A stretch of 64,000 nucleotides of DNA, from positions 88,087,036 to 88,151,035 of the forward strand of contig CM035441.1 of assembly GCA_020310875.1 (NCBI GenBank). The letters are read 5' to 3'. Shown piece after piece: positions 20,630-30,839 of this stretch; positions within the stretch are counted from its first letter, which is position 1, and every line of letters starts with the position of its first letter. Under the pieces are notes generated by a model that saw only the letters and a list, made by a program, of their open reading frames with translations, had not been told where the DNA came from and did not search any database. A program made the position numbers and the translations under genes. This DNA comes from Ceratopteris richardii. Taxonomy: Eukaryota > Streptophyta > Polypodiopsida > Polypodiales > Pteridaceae.

Positions 20630-22377
20630 GACTCCTGGGCAATGCATAAACCTGCTCATCTGTGAGACAGCAAACTGAATATCTAGTCGAGTAATGCATA
20701 AGTAAATCAAGCATCCAATAGCCTGCTGATAGAGAACATCAAATGCATCTCCAGCATCATGAAAACTCAATCGTAAACCTGTCTTCATAGGAGTGGCAAT
20801 AGGCTTACAGTCTTCAAGGCCAAAACGCTGCAATAATGTGTCAATATATTTCGTTTGACACAAAGCCATTCCACCATCAACTTGCATAAACTGAATGCCC
20901 AAATAGTGATGCAAATGCCCCAAATCAGACATCTCAAATGAGGCATGCAAATCAGCCTTAAAATCAGCAATATGCTTCTCAATAGGACCATTGAGCAGCA
21001 TGTCATCAACATAGACAACAATTATCAGAATCACATCATTAGCACGCTTAACATATAAGGTGCTTTCAGTTGGACTGTTCACAAAACCATGTGCAACCAG
21101 ATAGGCATGTATCTTCTCATACCAAGCACGTGGTGCTTGCTTTAAACCATATAATGCCTTCTTTAACCTGCACACCTGGTTTTCATGCCCTTTCTGCACA
21201 AAGCCACGGGGCTGAAAAACGTACACTTCTTCATGCAAGTCACCATTCAGAAATGTTGTTTTAATGTCCAACTGGTGTACATTCCAACCATGATCGGTTG
21301 CAAGTGCACAAATGCTCCGAACAGTAGTCATACGGCATGTAGGTGCAAAGGTCTCATCAAAATCAATGCCTCTTTCCTACGCATAACCCTTTGCAACAAG
21401 CCGAGCCTTATACCTATCAACTGTACCATCAGGTTTACACTTCAGCTTGTATACCCACTTAGTGCCAATGGCCTTCTTGCCAGGAGGCAAGTCACATAAA
21501 GACCATGTACCATTCTTCATTAAAGCATCATATTCAGATTGCATGGCAGCCATCCAATTTTTTGAATTCCGTGCTTCATCAAAAGAAACAGGCTCATTCT
21601 CATCACAGAGACTAGACGCAGCCATAGCATAGCAATCTGATGCAAAGGAGGCACTATGAGAGCGTGAACCAGTACAATATGACAAAGGTGCATCTAATTT
21701 GCTGTCACGCAAAGTCTGCACTAGCCATTTTGGCATAGTTTTTGCCTGCTCAATATCAGCTCTCTCATCAACAAGTGCATCATGTAAATCTGCATCAGAA
21801 ATAGAATGATCTGCATCATCATATGAAATGTGCAAAGGCTAAGAAGTTGCCTCATTAGGACCAACACTAGACTGTCCACCTATAAAAAGAGGCATCAACG
21901 TATCATACATGTCTTTGGAGCTAACAGATGTCTCCTTAGTACATGAAAGCAATGGCTGAATAGCATCTTCCACAAAGACAACATCACGACTAACTAGAAT
22001 GCGTTTAGTCTGTGGATGATACAGATGATAGCCTTTACTTTTAGAATTGTACCCAACAAAAATACATTTTACTGCCTTATCATCCAATTTTCTGTGATGT
22101 TGTTCAGGCACTAATGCATATGCCAAACAACCAAAAATACGCAGATGAGCAACAGATGGCTTGCGGTCATGCCAAGCCTCATATGGAGTGATAGACTGCA
22201 GCGCTTTAGTGGGACACCTGTTCAGTGCATATGCTGCACACATGACAGCCTGAAGCTAGAAACTATGTGGTAAAGCCTGACTCTTGACCATGCACCTCGC
22301 CATCTCCATGAGTGACTTGTTCTTTCGTTCAGCAACTCCATTCTATTGAGGTTTATACGGCACTGTACACTGGTGTT
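20630..22377 (-). pseudogene. Copia element 1: integrase C terminus and reverse transcriptase
   Basis: This is one reading frame on the minus strand with stops near 21838 and 21376. From high to low coordinate: 'NRCPTKALQSITPYEAWHDR', 'HLRIFGCLAYALVPEQHH' and 'LVSRDVVFVEDA' (integrase C-terminal part and GKGY-type linker), then RT with 'ALMKNGTWSLCDLPPGKKAI', 'VHQLDIKTTFLNGDLHEEVY', 'KKALYGLKQAPRAWYEKIH', the catalytic 'VVYVDDMLLNGP', and 'SQMSRFMHCPGVT' at the break. An additional stop near 22345 separates it from the upstream IN core. RT ends at 20630, where the composite insertion starts, and RNase H follows at 7936. Confidence 0.9.
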
Positions 22378-23490
22378 TTATCCCACGTTCAACCAGAAAT
22401 GCATTAAAATAAGAAGACATATATTCCCCCCTCGATCAAAACGGAGGGTGCCCATTCTATGTGCTAACAGATTTTCAGCCAAAACCAAAAACTGCTTAAA
22501 GCACATGAACACTTCGGACTTTGCTTTGAGTGGATATACCCATGCATGCCTGGAAAAATCATCAATGAAAGTCACGAAGTAAAGGTAATTCCCAAAAGAG
22601 GGTGTCTGCATAGGACCACAGACATCACTATGTACAAGCTGCAATTTTTGCATAGCCCGAATTGAACCATCTTTTGGAAAGGAGGAACGTTGCATTTTTC
22701 CCAAAATACAGCATTCACATACATGTTTTCCAGGTGCCTCAAGCTTGGGCAAAGAAGACACCATATCAGATTTCTGCAAGCGTAGCAAACTAGCAAAATT
22801 CAGATGACCAAAGCGTGCATGCCAAAGCTTTGCATCTGACATAGCCTGAGAATCATGAACTGCACATGTCGAATCATTCACAGATCTTTCATAGTCTATG
22901 AGCTTATACAGCCCACGACATAAAATGCCAGAAGCAATAATCACATCGCCATTTGATAGATCATGAACTGTACACCTGTCATCAACAAATTTCACAACCA
23001 AGCCAATCTTGGCTAATGCAGAAACTGATAACAGATTCTTCTTGATCCCTGGCACAAATAAGGCATCTGACAAGTTGAAAGAACTACCATCAACAGTAGT
23101 CAGAATGATCTTACCAACTCCCATAACAGGATAAGAGGAGTTGTTGGCGCATGTGATAGTATTCCTTGTAGGGGCAGGCTCGAGTGAAGAGAAGAAACTG
23201 CGCTGCGAGGTAATATGTTTGGTCGCCCCACTGTCAAAGTACCAAACATCTGAGTCCACTGCAGACATGCACTGCTCATGAGAAGATGGGTCAAAACTGC
23301 AAACAGTAGTAAACGCCCATTCTTCTTCCTGCACAAGATTAGCAGACTCTGTTTTTGGTGTAGAGGCTTCTGCAACAACCATTCCAGCCTCCTTTTTCTT
23401 TGCCTCTTTTGCAGCCAGTTTTGGACAGTTCTTTATGATATGATCATTCCCTTTACAGTACTTGCAAAACAATTTCTGATTTCTTCTCAT
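22378..23490 (-). pseudogene. Copia element 1: nucleocapsid knuckle, protease, integrase core
   Basis: From the N terminus: CKYCKGNDHIIKNC (CCHC knuckle), protease 'DVWYFDSGATKHITSQ' (DSGA active site), the pre-integrase zinc region 'LWHARFGHLNFASLLRLQ' with 'CECCILGK' (HHCC), and the integrase core with 'LVHSDVCGPM' (first Asp), 'FIDDFSRHAWVYPLK' and 'LRFDRGG'. The second catalytic Asp lies at the 'RFDRGG' position, where SDGG is usual, so a residue has changed. A frameshift near 22400 and another near 23480 separate it from its neighbours. Confidence 0.9.
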
Positions 23491-24313
23491 CTTTATCCTG
23501 GTTCTTCAAATGTGCAGCATTTGCAGATTTCTGCTTACTAGTAGAAGAGCTCCATTTTCCTTTGCCCTTCTGACTAGCCAAGAAAGCTTGATCTGCAACA
23601 CTCATAATGAATTTGTTCTGCCTGGACTGATCTTCCTGCAACAAAATAGAGACTAACTCCTCAAACGATAAGGCATTGGGATTGCCTTTCATCATCAACT
23701 GAAGAGTAGAAGCAAAACTCTGATATGAATCAGGAAGACCATTCAGAACGGTCTACACAAGTGAGCTATCTCGTATAACCTCATCAGCAGAAATCAACTG
23801 TTCCTTAAAATCTTTGATCTTCGTTAGGAAACTGTCCATAGAATCACCTTCATTCATGTGCTCACTCTCCAACTGTTTTCGGAGGTAAGCAACACGAGCC
23901 TCATTCCTAGCTTGGTACAATGTGGTAAGTGTATCCCAAGCATCCCTAGCTGTTCTGCAAGAGCGAATATGAGGAATAATGGCACGTTTGACAGACAAAG
24001 CTATTAATGCATGTGCCTGGGCATCTCTGCCATCCCAACGAATTTGCTCTGCAGTAGGTGCAATAGAAACAGCAACACGAACAGGAATCTGTGGAATATC
24101 ATCTTCGACACCATCTTCATCAGCTCCATCATCTGTATTTGTAGTACTTGTCGTTACAGGTGTAACAGGACGTCTTTCAACACCCTGCACAATGTTCCAC
24201 AATCCTTTTGCAACCAAAACATGTCGCATCATATAAGCCCCTAATGAGTAGTTGGTACCATCCAACTTATCCTCAACAGCCAACATACGGAATACATCAC
24301 TGCTTTCAGCCAT
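23453..24313 (-). pseudogene. Copia element 1: Gag capsid
   Basis: The frame starts 'MAESSDVFRMLAVEDKLDGT' and shows the copia Gag (UBN2 type) signature: 'LDGTNYSLGAYMMRHVLVAK', 'GLWNIV', 'SCRTARDAWDTLTTLYQARN', 'YLRKQLESEHMNEGDSMDSF' and 'IKDFKEQLISADEVI'. A TAG at 23750-23752 interrupts it, the same frame continues to 23453, and a +1 shift then leads into the knuckle at 23490. It is preceded by the primer site and 5' LTR. The ATG at 24313 is the natural start. Confidence 0.88.
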
Positions 24314-24654
24314 GGCCGGTGACTAAAATACCTTGATGCAGAAAATTGACTGTATCTCAAAAAGTTGAATAGAACTGCCAAGACGAGTTCTGCTAGACCT
24401 GTAGCAGACTTCGAGACGCTTAAACTGGCGAACAGAAACTGGTATATACCTTTGGCACAAAAAGACGAAATAGCCTGCACAAGCACTGCAATAGTGCGTT
24501 CGGAGGCCGAAACGAGCTCAAATCGCGATTTCGGCACCACAATGCGAAGCTGTTTTGATCTCGAAAACATGCTGAGTATGCTCACCAAAATTCGTCCGAT
24601 TCTGAGACTACAAACGGAGGAGTGTCGACGGCGCCCTAGATGAGGCAACGACCT

Positions 24655-24666
24655 GCTCTGATACCA
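24655..24666 (-). promoter_or_regulatory. Primer binding site (initiator tRNA-Met), copia element 1
   Basis: Minus strand TGGTATCAGAGC, the standard plant copia primer site. It lies two bases from the 5' LTR (24669). Confidence 0.95.
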
Positions 24667-24668
24667 AT

Positions 24669-24899
24669 TGTTGGAGTTAGACGTCTGTAGAAGCACGCGA
24701 ACAGCACAAGGAAGAAGAAGAAGCTTGGAGCACAAACACACAATACTGAATGTATTACTAGAGAATGTACAAAGATAAGTAGCCCATTAGGGCAATAGGC
24801 GTATATACAAGCTGGGGGAAAAAAACCTCCTAAAGAGGGAAAAAAGTGCCCCGGCGGTCCTAGTGTGTTCACACACATCACTACCTAAATATATCAACA
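24669..24899 (-). repeat. Copia element 1, 5' LTR
   Basis: 231 bp, TG...CA bounded (TGTTGATATATTTAGG ... tctaactccaaca on the minus strand). It is nearly identical to 7072-7292. The target duplication ATTCT lies at 24900-24904. Confidence 0.92.
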
Positions 24900-24904
24900 A
24901 TTCT

Positions 24905-25206
24905 CCATGAAATCCAGCAAATGGTCAACATGGCTAGTGGTAGTCATAAACTACAATCTTCCGCCATATCTTAGCATTAAAAAGGAACATTTAATGCTTT
25001 CACTTTTAATCCCAGGCAAAAGATAAGTTAAAGATATGAATATATATCTTGCTCCTCTCATTGACGATCTCCAAGAGTTATGGAGAGGTATTAATGTCAT
25101 TGATGTATCGAAAAGCATCAATGAAAGACAGATTACGATTCGTGGTATTGTGGCTTGGACTATTCATGACTTTCCAGGATATGGTGTTTGTTCATGTATT
25201 GATGTA
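24905..25206 (+). pseudogene. TNP2-type transposase, continuation after the copia insertion
   Basis: Joined at the ATTCT target site, the frame continues 'GVNPF|SMKSSKWSTWLVVVI', then 'NYNLPPYLSIKKEHLMLSLL', 'MNIYLAPLIDDLQELWRGI' and 'IVAWTIHDFPGYGVCS'. NYNLPP, LLIPG, IYLxPLIDDLxELW and TIxDFPxYG are core Transposase_21 motifs. A TAA at 25024-25026 interrupts the frame. An intron of about 75 bp probably follows, with its acceptor at the gatgcag ending near 25279. Confidence 0.88.
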
Positions 25207-25279
25207 ATTTTTTCATTCAATATACATGTAAATAAATATGATTTAATCTAATTATATTTTTATCATTTTCATGATGCAG

Positions 25280-25766
25280 GAATATCTACTAAGGGTTATA
25301 AAGCTTGGTCATATTGTGGTGATTGGTTGAGATCAATCTATAGTAAGAATCTCAACAAAAATATATTTATCTTCGACATCGATGATTCTTGCCTGATGAT
25401 CATCCATTAAGATCTAAAAGAGAAGCGATACATTTTAATGGAAAGCTTGAAATAGGTCAGTGTCCAAAACCTATGACACCTATGGATTGGTATAAAAAAT
25501 GGACAGATGGACCCCTGTTAGATCGAGAATCAGAAATCTTCAGTGATGATGAAGATAATGAGTATGTGAAGAGAGGTAAAGGAAAATTTTCACTTGCAAA
25601 GAACATATCAATATGGCATTCTTTGGAGTATTGGAAAGAGTTAAAAGTATGTCATCTTCTTGATCCTATGCATATATTCAAGAATATTGGTTATTCACTA
25701 TGGGAGCATCTTCTTGGACTAAAAGATACCATAGCATCAAGGAATGATTTGAAAGTTTTGGAGACC
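25280..25766 (+). pseudogene. TNP2-type transposase, 3' exon fragment
   Basis: After the acceptor the frame gives 'STKGYKAWSYCGDW', then (shifted by one small indel near 25390) 'DDHPLRSKREAIHFNGKLEI', 'KFSLAKNISIWHSLEYWKEL' and 'KVCHLLDPMHIFKNIGYSLW'. The last is the DxMHIxKN motif of Transposase_21 (here DPMHIFKN). The frame ends in 'RNDLKVLET', where the LTR of copia element 2 begins at 25767. The remainder of the transposase and the 3' end of the CACTA element are not in the window. Confidence 0.85.
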
Positions 25767-26768
25767 TTTTAATCTCCAAATGTTCGATTTATCTTGACTT
25801 AAGAACTCCTCTATATCAAGAATAAATCAAACTTTACACAAACTTCAAATTATTTTCCACGTTTATCAAGAAATACTTCTCTGTAAGAAGTTTTCTTCAT
25901 CTTCAAGAATCTACTTCAGAGATAGGCTTCAATTGCTTCATAATACTTCAAATCTAATCATTCAAATGATACTCACATATCCATGCTACCTTTGCACAAC
26001 TATATTTATGATTAGTTCTTTAAAATAACCACTAGATTTCTAATTTGATCTTTTAGATCAAATATGTGTCAAAAACTGTCTTCCAGAAACGGCGACTTTG
26101 ACATGGTCAACTTCTTAAGTTGATTTTTCACAGCACAGATCCCGTTTTGATAAATGCTTTTAGCCATAGCTTCCTTACCTTCTAACTTAGATTTTGAATG
26201 CTCACTCATTAAAAACTTTACACTGTGCACTGAGATCTAAGCAAAACATTGACATAGAAAAATGCATGACTATGAGAAGTCTATTTGCAGACTCTACATA
26301 CAAATGTTCCTATTGATCATACTCACAGTAGGAAAGGAATTAGATCATAAAACTCTGAACATAGCTTCATTAGCTTTTAGATTAGATGTATACAAAAAGA
26401 TTTCTGATCCACATGATCAAACTGAGAGAAATCTACGAAATGCTCGTCACTATCTTCTGAAGATAACTCTCTTCACATCTATCTCTATGACATTTTTCTT
26501 CTAATGAATCTCACATGTATTTCTTTACATCATTGACTTATATACATATGGTTCTAGACTTATCCCGCGTCTATTACATTACTCCTTATCATCCTAAGGA
26601 TTATCTCTACTCAAATTACAAGAATTTCCAACTATAATATACATATGTATACAAACTTCACTTCTGAGATCTCTTCACTTTCTCAAGTGACTTCTTGAAC
26701 TTCAATCTGATCTTTGACAATCTTCAAGCTCTTTGTAATCATCAATTTGTGATTTTTGTGCTCCAACA
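25767..26768 (-). repeat. Copia element 2, 3' LTR
   Basis: About 1.0 kb. On the minus strand it begins TGTTGGAGCACAAAAATC after the polypurine tract. It ends GGAGATTAAAA, where the related element 4 LTR has GGAGATTAACA, so its terminal CA is mutated. The open frame at 26262-26504 within it has no domain. Confidence 0.8.
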
Positions 26769-26776
26769 GCTCCCCC

Positions 26777-27916
26777 TCAATCACTAATTGTGATTATTCC
26801 ATTCTTCTTCACTCCTGCCATCTCCTTGAATCTTTGTAGCTTAGGTCCATCCAAGCTTTTTGTTAACATATCTGCAACTTGTTCTTTTGTTGGAGTATAC
26901 ATCACTTCAATCTCTTTATCAAGTACCTTTTCTCTCAAGAAATGATAATGAATCTCTATATGCTTAGTCCTGTCATGAAAAATAGGGTTAGCTGCCAAAT
27001 ACAATGAACTCATATTATCTCCAAAAATAATTGGAGTACTCTAATCAGCTCCAAAACTCTTCAACAAGGTCTTTAACCATATCACTTCCTTTGCAGCCTC
27101 TACCATTCCTTTATACTCAGCTTCTGTAGATGACAAAGCAACTGTATGTTGCTTCTTTGAGAACCAAGAAACTAACTTATCTCCAATATAACAGAGATAC
27201 CCATGAGTAGACCTTCTATCATCTGAATCACCTGCCCAATCTACATCATTAAATACTTTGATTCTTGTATCAAAAGTAAATCCATAGTACAGACCTTCAC
27301 GTAGAGTTCCTTTGATATCTCTGAGTACCCTTTGAGCTGCAATCCAATGAGTCTTCTTTGGACAATGCATAAATTGTGATAACACACCTACTGCATATGA
27401 TAGATCTGGCATTGTCAAGGTAGCATATATTAAACTACCTACCAAACTCTGATATTTCTTCATGTCATTAAATTCTTCACCTCCATACTTGCTTAATTTA
27501 TGATTTACTTCCAATGGTGTGCTTGAAGGCTTGCAATCCTCCATGTTGAACTTGACCAAAAGATTCTTCAAGTACCTCTCTTGTGTGACATATACTCCAT
27601 GTTGAGTATATACAATCTGCATTCCTAAGAAATAAGATAAGGTTCCCAAGTCACTTATCTTAAACTCCTTCTCTATTTGTTTCTTAAGCTGATTGATTCC
27701 TTGAGCATCTGTACCTGTGACAATAATATCATCAACATAAATACACATATATATGTATCCATTTTCACTTGCCTTCACTAGCAAGCTACTATCTGCCTTT
27801 GATGCTTGAAATCCACATTCATTCAAGAACTTAACAAGCCTGTAATTCCATGCTCTTGGAGCCTGCTTCAACCCATACAAAGCTCTCTTGAGCTTACACA
27901 CATAATTGATGGAGAG
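26777..27916 (-). pseudogene. Copia element 2: reverse transcriptase (C half) and RNase H
   Basis: RT from 'CKLKRALYGLKQAPRAWNYR' through the catalytic 'CIYVDDIIVTG', 'ISDLGTLSYFLGMQIVYTQH' and 'SYAVGVLSQFMHCPKKTHW'. RNase H follows with 'FNDVDWAGDSDDRRSTHG' and 'ALSSTEAEYKGMVEAAKEVI'. A stop near 27040 separates 'KTLLKSFGAD' from 'MSSLYLAANPIFHDRTKHIE' and 'EQVADMLTKSLDGPKLQRF'. Closely similar to elements 3 and 4. In the DSDWAG motif the first residues read FNDVDWAG, so one catalytic-region Ser-Asp is changed. Confidence 0.9.
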
Positions 27917-28025
27917 TGTTAATCTCCAAAAGAACAAGTTACTCTTGTATTTAGAGCACCTCTATAACAAGAACAACTCATATATTCACCAATTTTAGAA
28001 GATCAATACTCAATTATCAACAAAC

Positions 28026-29112
28026 TGTTGGAGAAACAATCACTAACTGGACATATATTTGAAGGTCAAATCTTAGGAAGAAAACCCCATGCCTATGTGA
28101 AGGGAAAAATTCACAAATGTATCATATATGTAAAGTTAGTTCACTTTAGTTCTAGAAGTTTTTTAAAATCACGAGAATACGAAAATCTATATAAGTTAGT
28201 TTGTATCAACTGACGCGGAGAGAGAGAGAGAGATAATAGAGAGAAGAAGTAGAAGAAGGAGTTCATTTATACGACTGTGTATAGTCGGGATTCTCTGAGT
28301 GAGAAAGCATCTGTAAAACTTCTGAGTTTTCATAGCTATGAGAAAGAACTGAGTAAAGTTCTGTGTATGAGTCTCTCTCCATCATCTCCATAATTACCTA
28401 CTGTGTGATGAGTTAAAAAGATCAAGTTTTCCAAGCAACTCGATGCCTGGCATCGAATCTCTGTTGATAAGTCATATTTTCATTTATCCTTTTCATTCAG
28501 TACTGAAGTGTTTGAAACCATGATGTTGTTGGAGCAATTCGATGCCTGGCATCGAATTCCAGTTGATAAGTCATATTCTAAGTATGCATGAAATCACCTA
28601 TAGTTTTGGTGTCCAAAAGATCAAGATTTTATGCGGAAAGTCGATGCCCGGCATCGAATCCCTGCTGAAAAGTGGCCAAAAACATCCCAAGTCGATGCCC
28701 GGCATCGAATTCTCGTTGCAAGTCGATGCTAGGCATCGAATCCTAATTTTAAACAGGCGCTCTTACTATAACAAGAAAGATTTCCAATTTTGGAAGGTCA
28801 TACAGGGTCATCTTGTGAGAGCCATAACTTGAGTTCTAGAGATCCGTTTGATGAATATGATAGCTTGTTGGAAAGCTCTACTCTTCTAGTTTCAGCCTAT
28901 AAAGTTTCATGGAGAAATAATACTTGAGCTAGGAAAAAATTAGCAAAATACTGAAGGTATGTCATTTCGGTGACTAGGAATTTCTGTAGAAGCAAAGTTC
29001 TCACTTTAGGCTATCATTTCTCAAAGTTTGGAGTGGCAATGAGTTAATGGTGACCATAGAGGTGTTCTAGTGTCACATTAATTCATTTCTTGTGGTGTTT
29101 CATACATCAACA
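28026..29112 (+). repeat. Copia element 3, 5' LTR
   Basis: 1,087 bp, TGTTGGAGAAACAATC to TACATCAACA. It contains a short GA tract (28217-28232) and five copies of a 17-bp palindrome between 28440 and 28739. The small open frames inside are not genes. The promoter is expected in its first part, but I could not fix a TATA box with confidence. Confidence 0.95.
28440..28739. repeat. Five palindromes TCGATGCCNGGCATCGA in the LTR
   Basis: Copies at 28440-28456, 28539-28555, 28641-28657, 28692-28708 and 28723-28739 read tcgatgcc(t/c)ggcatcga, the last with tcgatgctaggcatcga. Each is followed by a(a)t and short similar sequence. The 3' LTR repeats all five (about 33968-34268), with small changes in two. 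The first two also share a following ...gttgataagtcatatt block. Confidence 0.95.
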
Positions 29113-29114
29113 AG

Positions 29115-29126
29115 TGGTATCAGAGC
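29115..29126 (+). promoter_or_regulatory. Primer binding site (initiator tRNA-Met), copia element 3
   Basis: TGGTATCAGAGC, two bases after the 5' LTR. Standard for plant copia elements. Confidence 0.97.
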
Positions 29127-29324
29127 AGAAAGATTCTCGAGAGCAGAAGGCGGCAAAGGTACGAGAAGTTTTTGGAAAGTTTTCCATTAAAGTTTCAAAG
29201 GTGAAGCATTTGAAGACACAAGGCATCAAAAGACTACTTTCAAAGTATCCTCATATACAAAGAACTTCAAAAGGTATTATTCTTTATCCTTTAAGCTCAC
29301 AAGTTGTAGCAGAAGGAAAGGAGT

Positions 29325-30746
29325 ATGGCAGATCATATCTCCATTGACAAACTGGACAGAGATAATTACCCCGCATGGGTAATGAGAATGGAAGCCTTAC
29401 TTATGAGTAAGGATCTCATGATATATGTTACAGGTGAAGAAGAGAAGCCAGTATTTGAAGATGAAAGCCGACCAAAGAAAGAAGAACTTGATGCTTTAAA
29501 GCATTGGCATAAGAAGGATGCAAGTGCAAAAGCCTACATCTACAATACAATCTCTGATCATTTGCTACCACACATAAGAGGATTGGAATCATCTGAAGAT
29601 ATTTGGAATGCATTGGAGTATCATTTCCAAAGCACTACTAAAGCAAGGAAAGCAAGTCTATGGTCAGAGTTTACAACATTCAAGAAGAAGTCAAGTCAAA
29701 GTATTAGTGATTATGTTACTAAGATGAAGGATCTAGCAGATAGTCTTGGATCCATAGATGAAGATGTTGAAGATCATAGATTGATTGCTCAGCTACTTGC
29801 AGGTTTGAGAGGGGATGAAAGGTGGAAACCTTTTGTCTTATCAACATAACTTTCATTAAATCATTATGTTCCAGATTTGAACCAGTTGCTTGGTTTGATG
29901 CTCACATATGAGCAAGACTTGAAGGGAGATGGAGATGAAGGACAAAGTTCTGCAATGTACATGAAGAACAAGAAGAAGGGAGATAAAGGTAAATCAAAGG
30001 ATGAAGAGGAGTCTAGTTCTCAGGTTTATTATGCAAGAGGTAAAGGCACTGGTAGAGGAAGAGCAAGAGGCTTTGGAAGAGGAAGAGGTAATCAGAATAA
30101 CAACAAGAAGGCTTGTTGGATCTGTGGATTGAGTAATCATTTGGCTCATGACTGTTGGCACAATCAACAAGGATCAAATCAGAATCAAAACAACAATAGT
30201 AGAGGTCGAGGTGGAAGATATCAAAGTAATTTCCAAAGAGGTAGACAAAGTCAAAGAGGAGGCTATGGTAGAGGTGGAGGAAGAAGTTGGGGACAGAATC
30301 AATCCTACAACACCACCTACTACAACTATGCAAATGACACACAGAATGAAAGTCATACATCATTGATGATGAACTCAATCAACACATCAGATAAAGAAGA
30401 TCTAAAGGTATTTTACATTGACTCTAGATGTTCTAATCATTTGTCAGGAAACATAGAATTGATGTCAGAATTGGAAAAAGGCATTTCTAGTCACACAGTT
30501 CAAACAGGTGATAATACAAGACATAGTGTACATTCAATTGGAAAAGTGAAATGCAAGAGTGGAGCAGATTTGCTAACCAATGTTTTGTATGTTCCTACAA
30601 TACCTAAAAACTTGATTAGTGTGGGACAGATAGTTGAAAAAGGTTTTCAAGTCAGGTTTACAAATGAAGGAGTATTTGTTGAAGATCCAGATAATGGATA
30701 TAATCAGATTGTCTCTGGTAAGAAAGAAGGTAGCTCTTTACTTTAA
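29325..30746 (+). pseudogene. Copia element 3: Gag and protease
   Basis: The frame starts 'MADHISIDKLDRDNYPAWVM' (29325) and has the copia capsid signature ('LESSEDIWNALEYHFQSTTK', 'ISDYVTKMKDLADSLGSIDE'). A TAA at 29847-29849 interrupts it, and the same frame continues. Two RGG/GRG-rich patches flank the knuckle CWICGLSNHLAHDC (30115-30156). The protease motif is 'FYIDSRCSNHLSGN', with Arg where the active-site Gly is usual. 'LTNVLYVPTIPKNLISVGQI' follows. A one-base loss near 30732 shifts the frame before the stop at 30744-30746. The next about 100 bp read in another frame ('ELDLWHKRLGHFNERG', pre-integrase zinc motif), and a second small loss near 30862 restores the frame. Confidence 0.92.
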
Positions 30747-30839
30747 GAGTACAAGGGAACATTGGTCAAGCTTTGCTCACACATGGTGAAGGAGTGATTA
30801 CAGAACTTGATCTCTGGCATAAGAGATTAGGTCATTTCA

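Larger units (their letters stand above)
7072..24899 (-). mobile_element. Ty1/copia element 1, with 12.7-kb nested insertion
   Basis: The element is bounded by short LTRs (7072-7292 and 24669-24899) and 5-bp target duplications ATTCT (7067-7071 and 24900-24904). It reads on the minus strand: 5' LTR, tRNA-iMet primer site, Gag, protease, integrase, RT, RNase H, polypurine tract (ccaggggggatt, minus strand), 3' LTR. The coding sequence breaks at 20626 and resumes at 7936, in the RT-RNase H connection, because of the composite insertion 7937-20625. Without that insert it is about 5.1 kb, the usual copia size. Several stops and frameshifts make it non-autonomous. It sits in the TNP2 exon of the CACTA element. 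Confidence 0.92.
2567..25766 (+). mobile_element. CACTA (En/Spm) DNA transposon, interrupted
   Basis: The element starts with CACTACAAGGAA at 2567, the hallmark terminus of plant CACTA transposons, preceded by a possible 3-bp target copy (gag). Downstream on the same strand lie a cysteine-rich exon, a SET-domain ORF and exons of a TNP2-type transposase (Transposase_21). The transposase is cut at 7071 by a copia element (7072-24899) and resumes at 24905. Removing the insertion rejoins the transposase motif. The transposase is cut again at 25766 by copia element 2, and the 3' part and the second terminal repeat were not found. The transposase has at least one in-frame stop and one frameshift, so the copy is dead. 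Confidence 0.8.
25767..27916 (-). mobile_element. Copia element 2, 5'-truncated
   Basis: A minus-strand copia inserted into the TNP2 exon. It retains its 3' LTR (25767-26768), polypurine tract (tgagggggagc on the minus strand, next to 26769) and the RNase H/RT coding region up to the 'CKLKRALYGLKQAPRAW' motif. There element 4 is inserted (its LTR end is at 27917). The upstream half (gag, integrase, 5' LTR) is missing from the window, so it was removed by the rearrangement that also truncates element 4 at 38522. Confidence 0.85.

Noticed and set aside
28440-28739. CRISPR-like array (short palindromic repeats with spacers)
   Set aside because: The repeats lie in a plant retrotransposon LTR with irregular spacing, repeats of 17 bp only and no cas genes.
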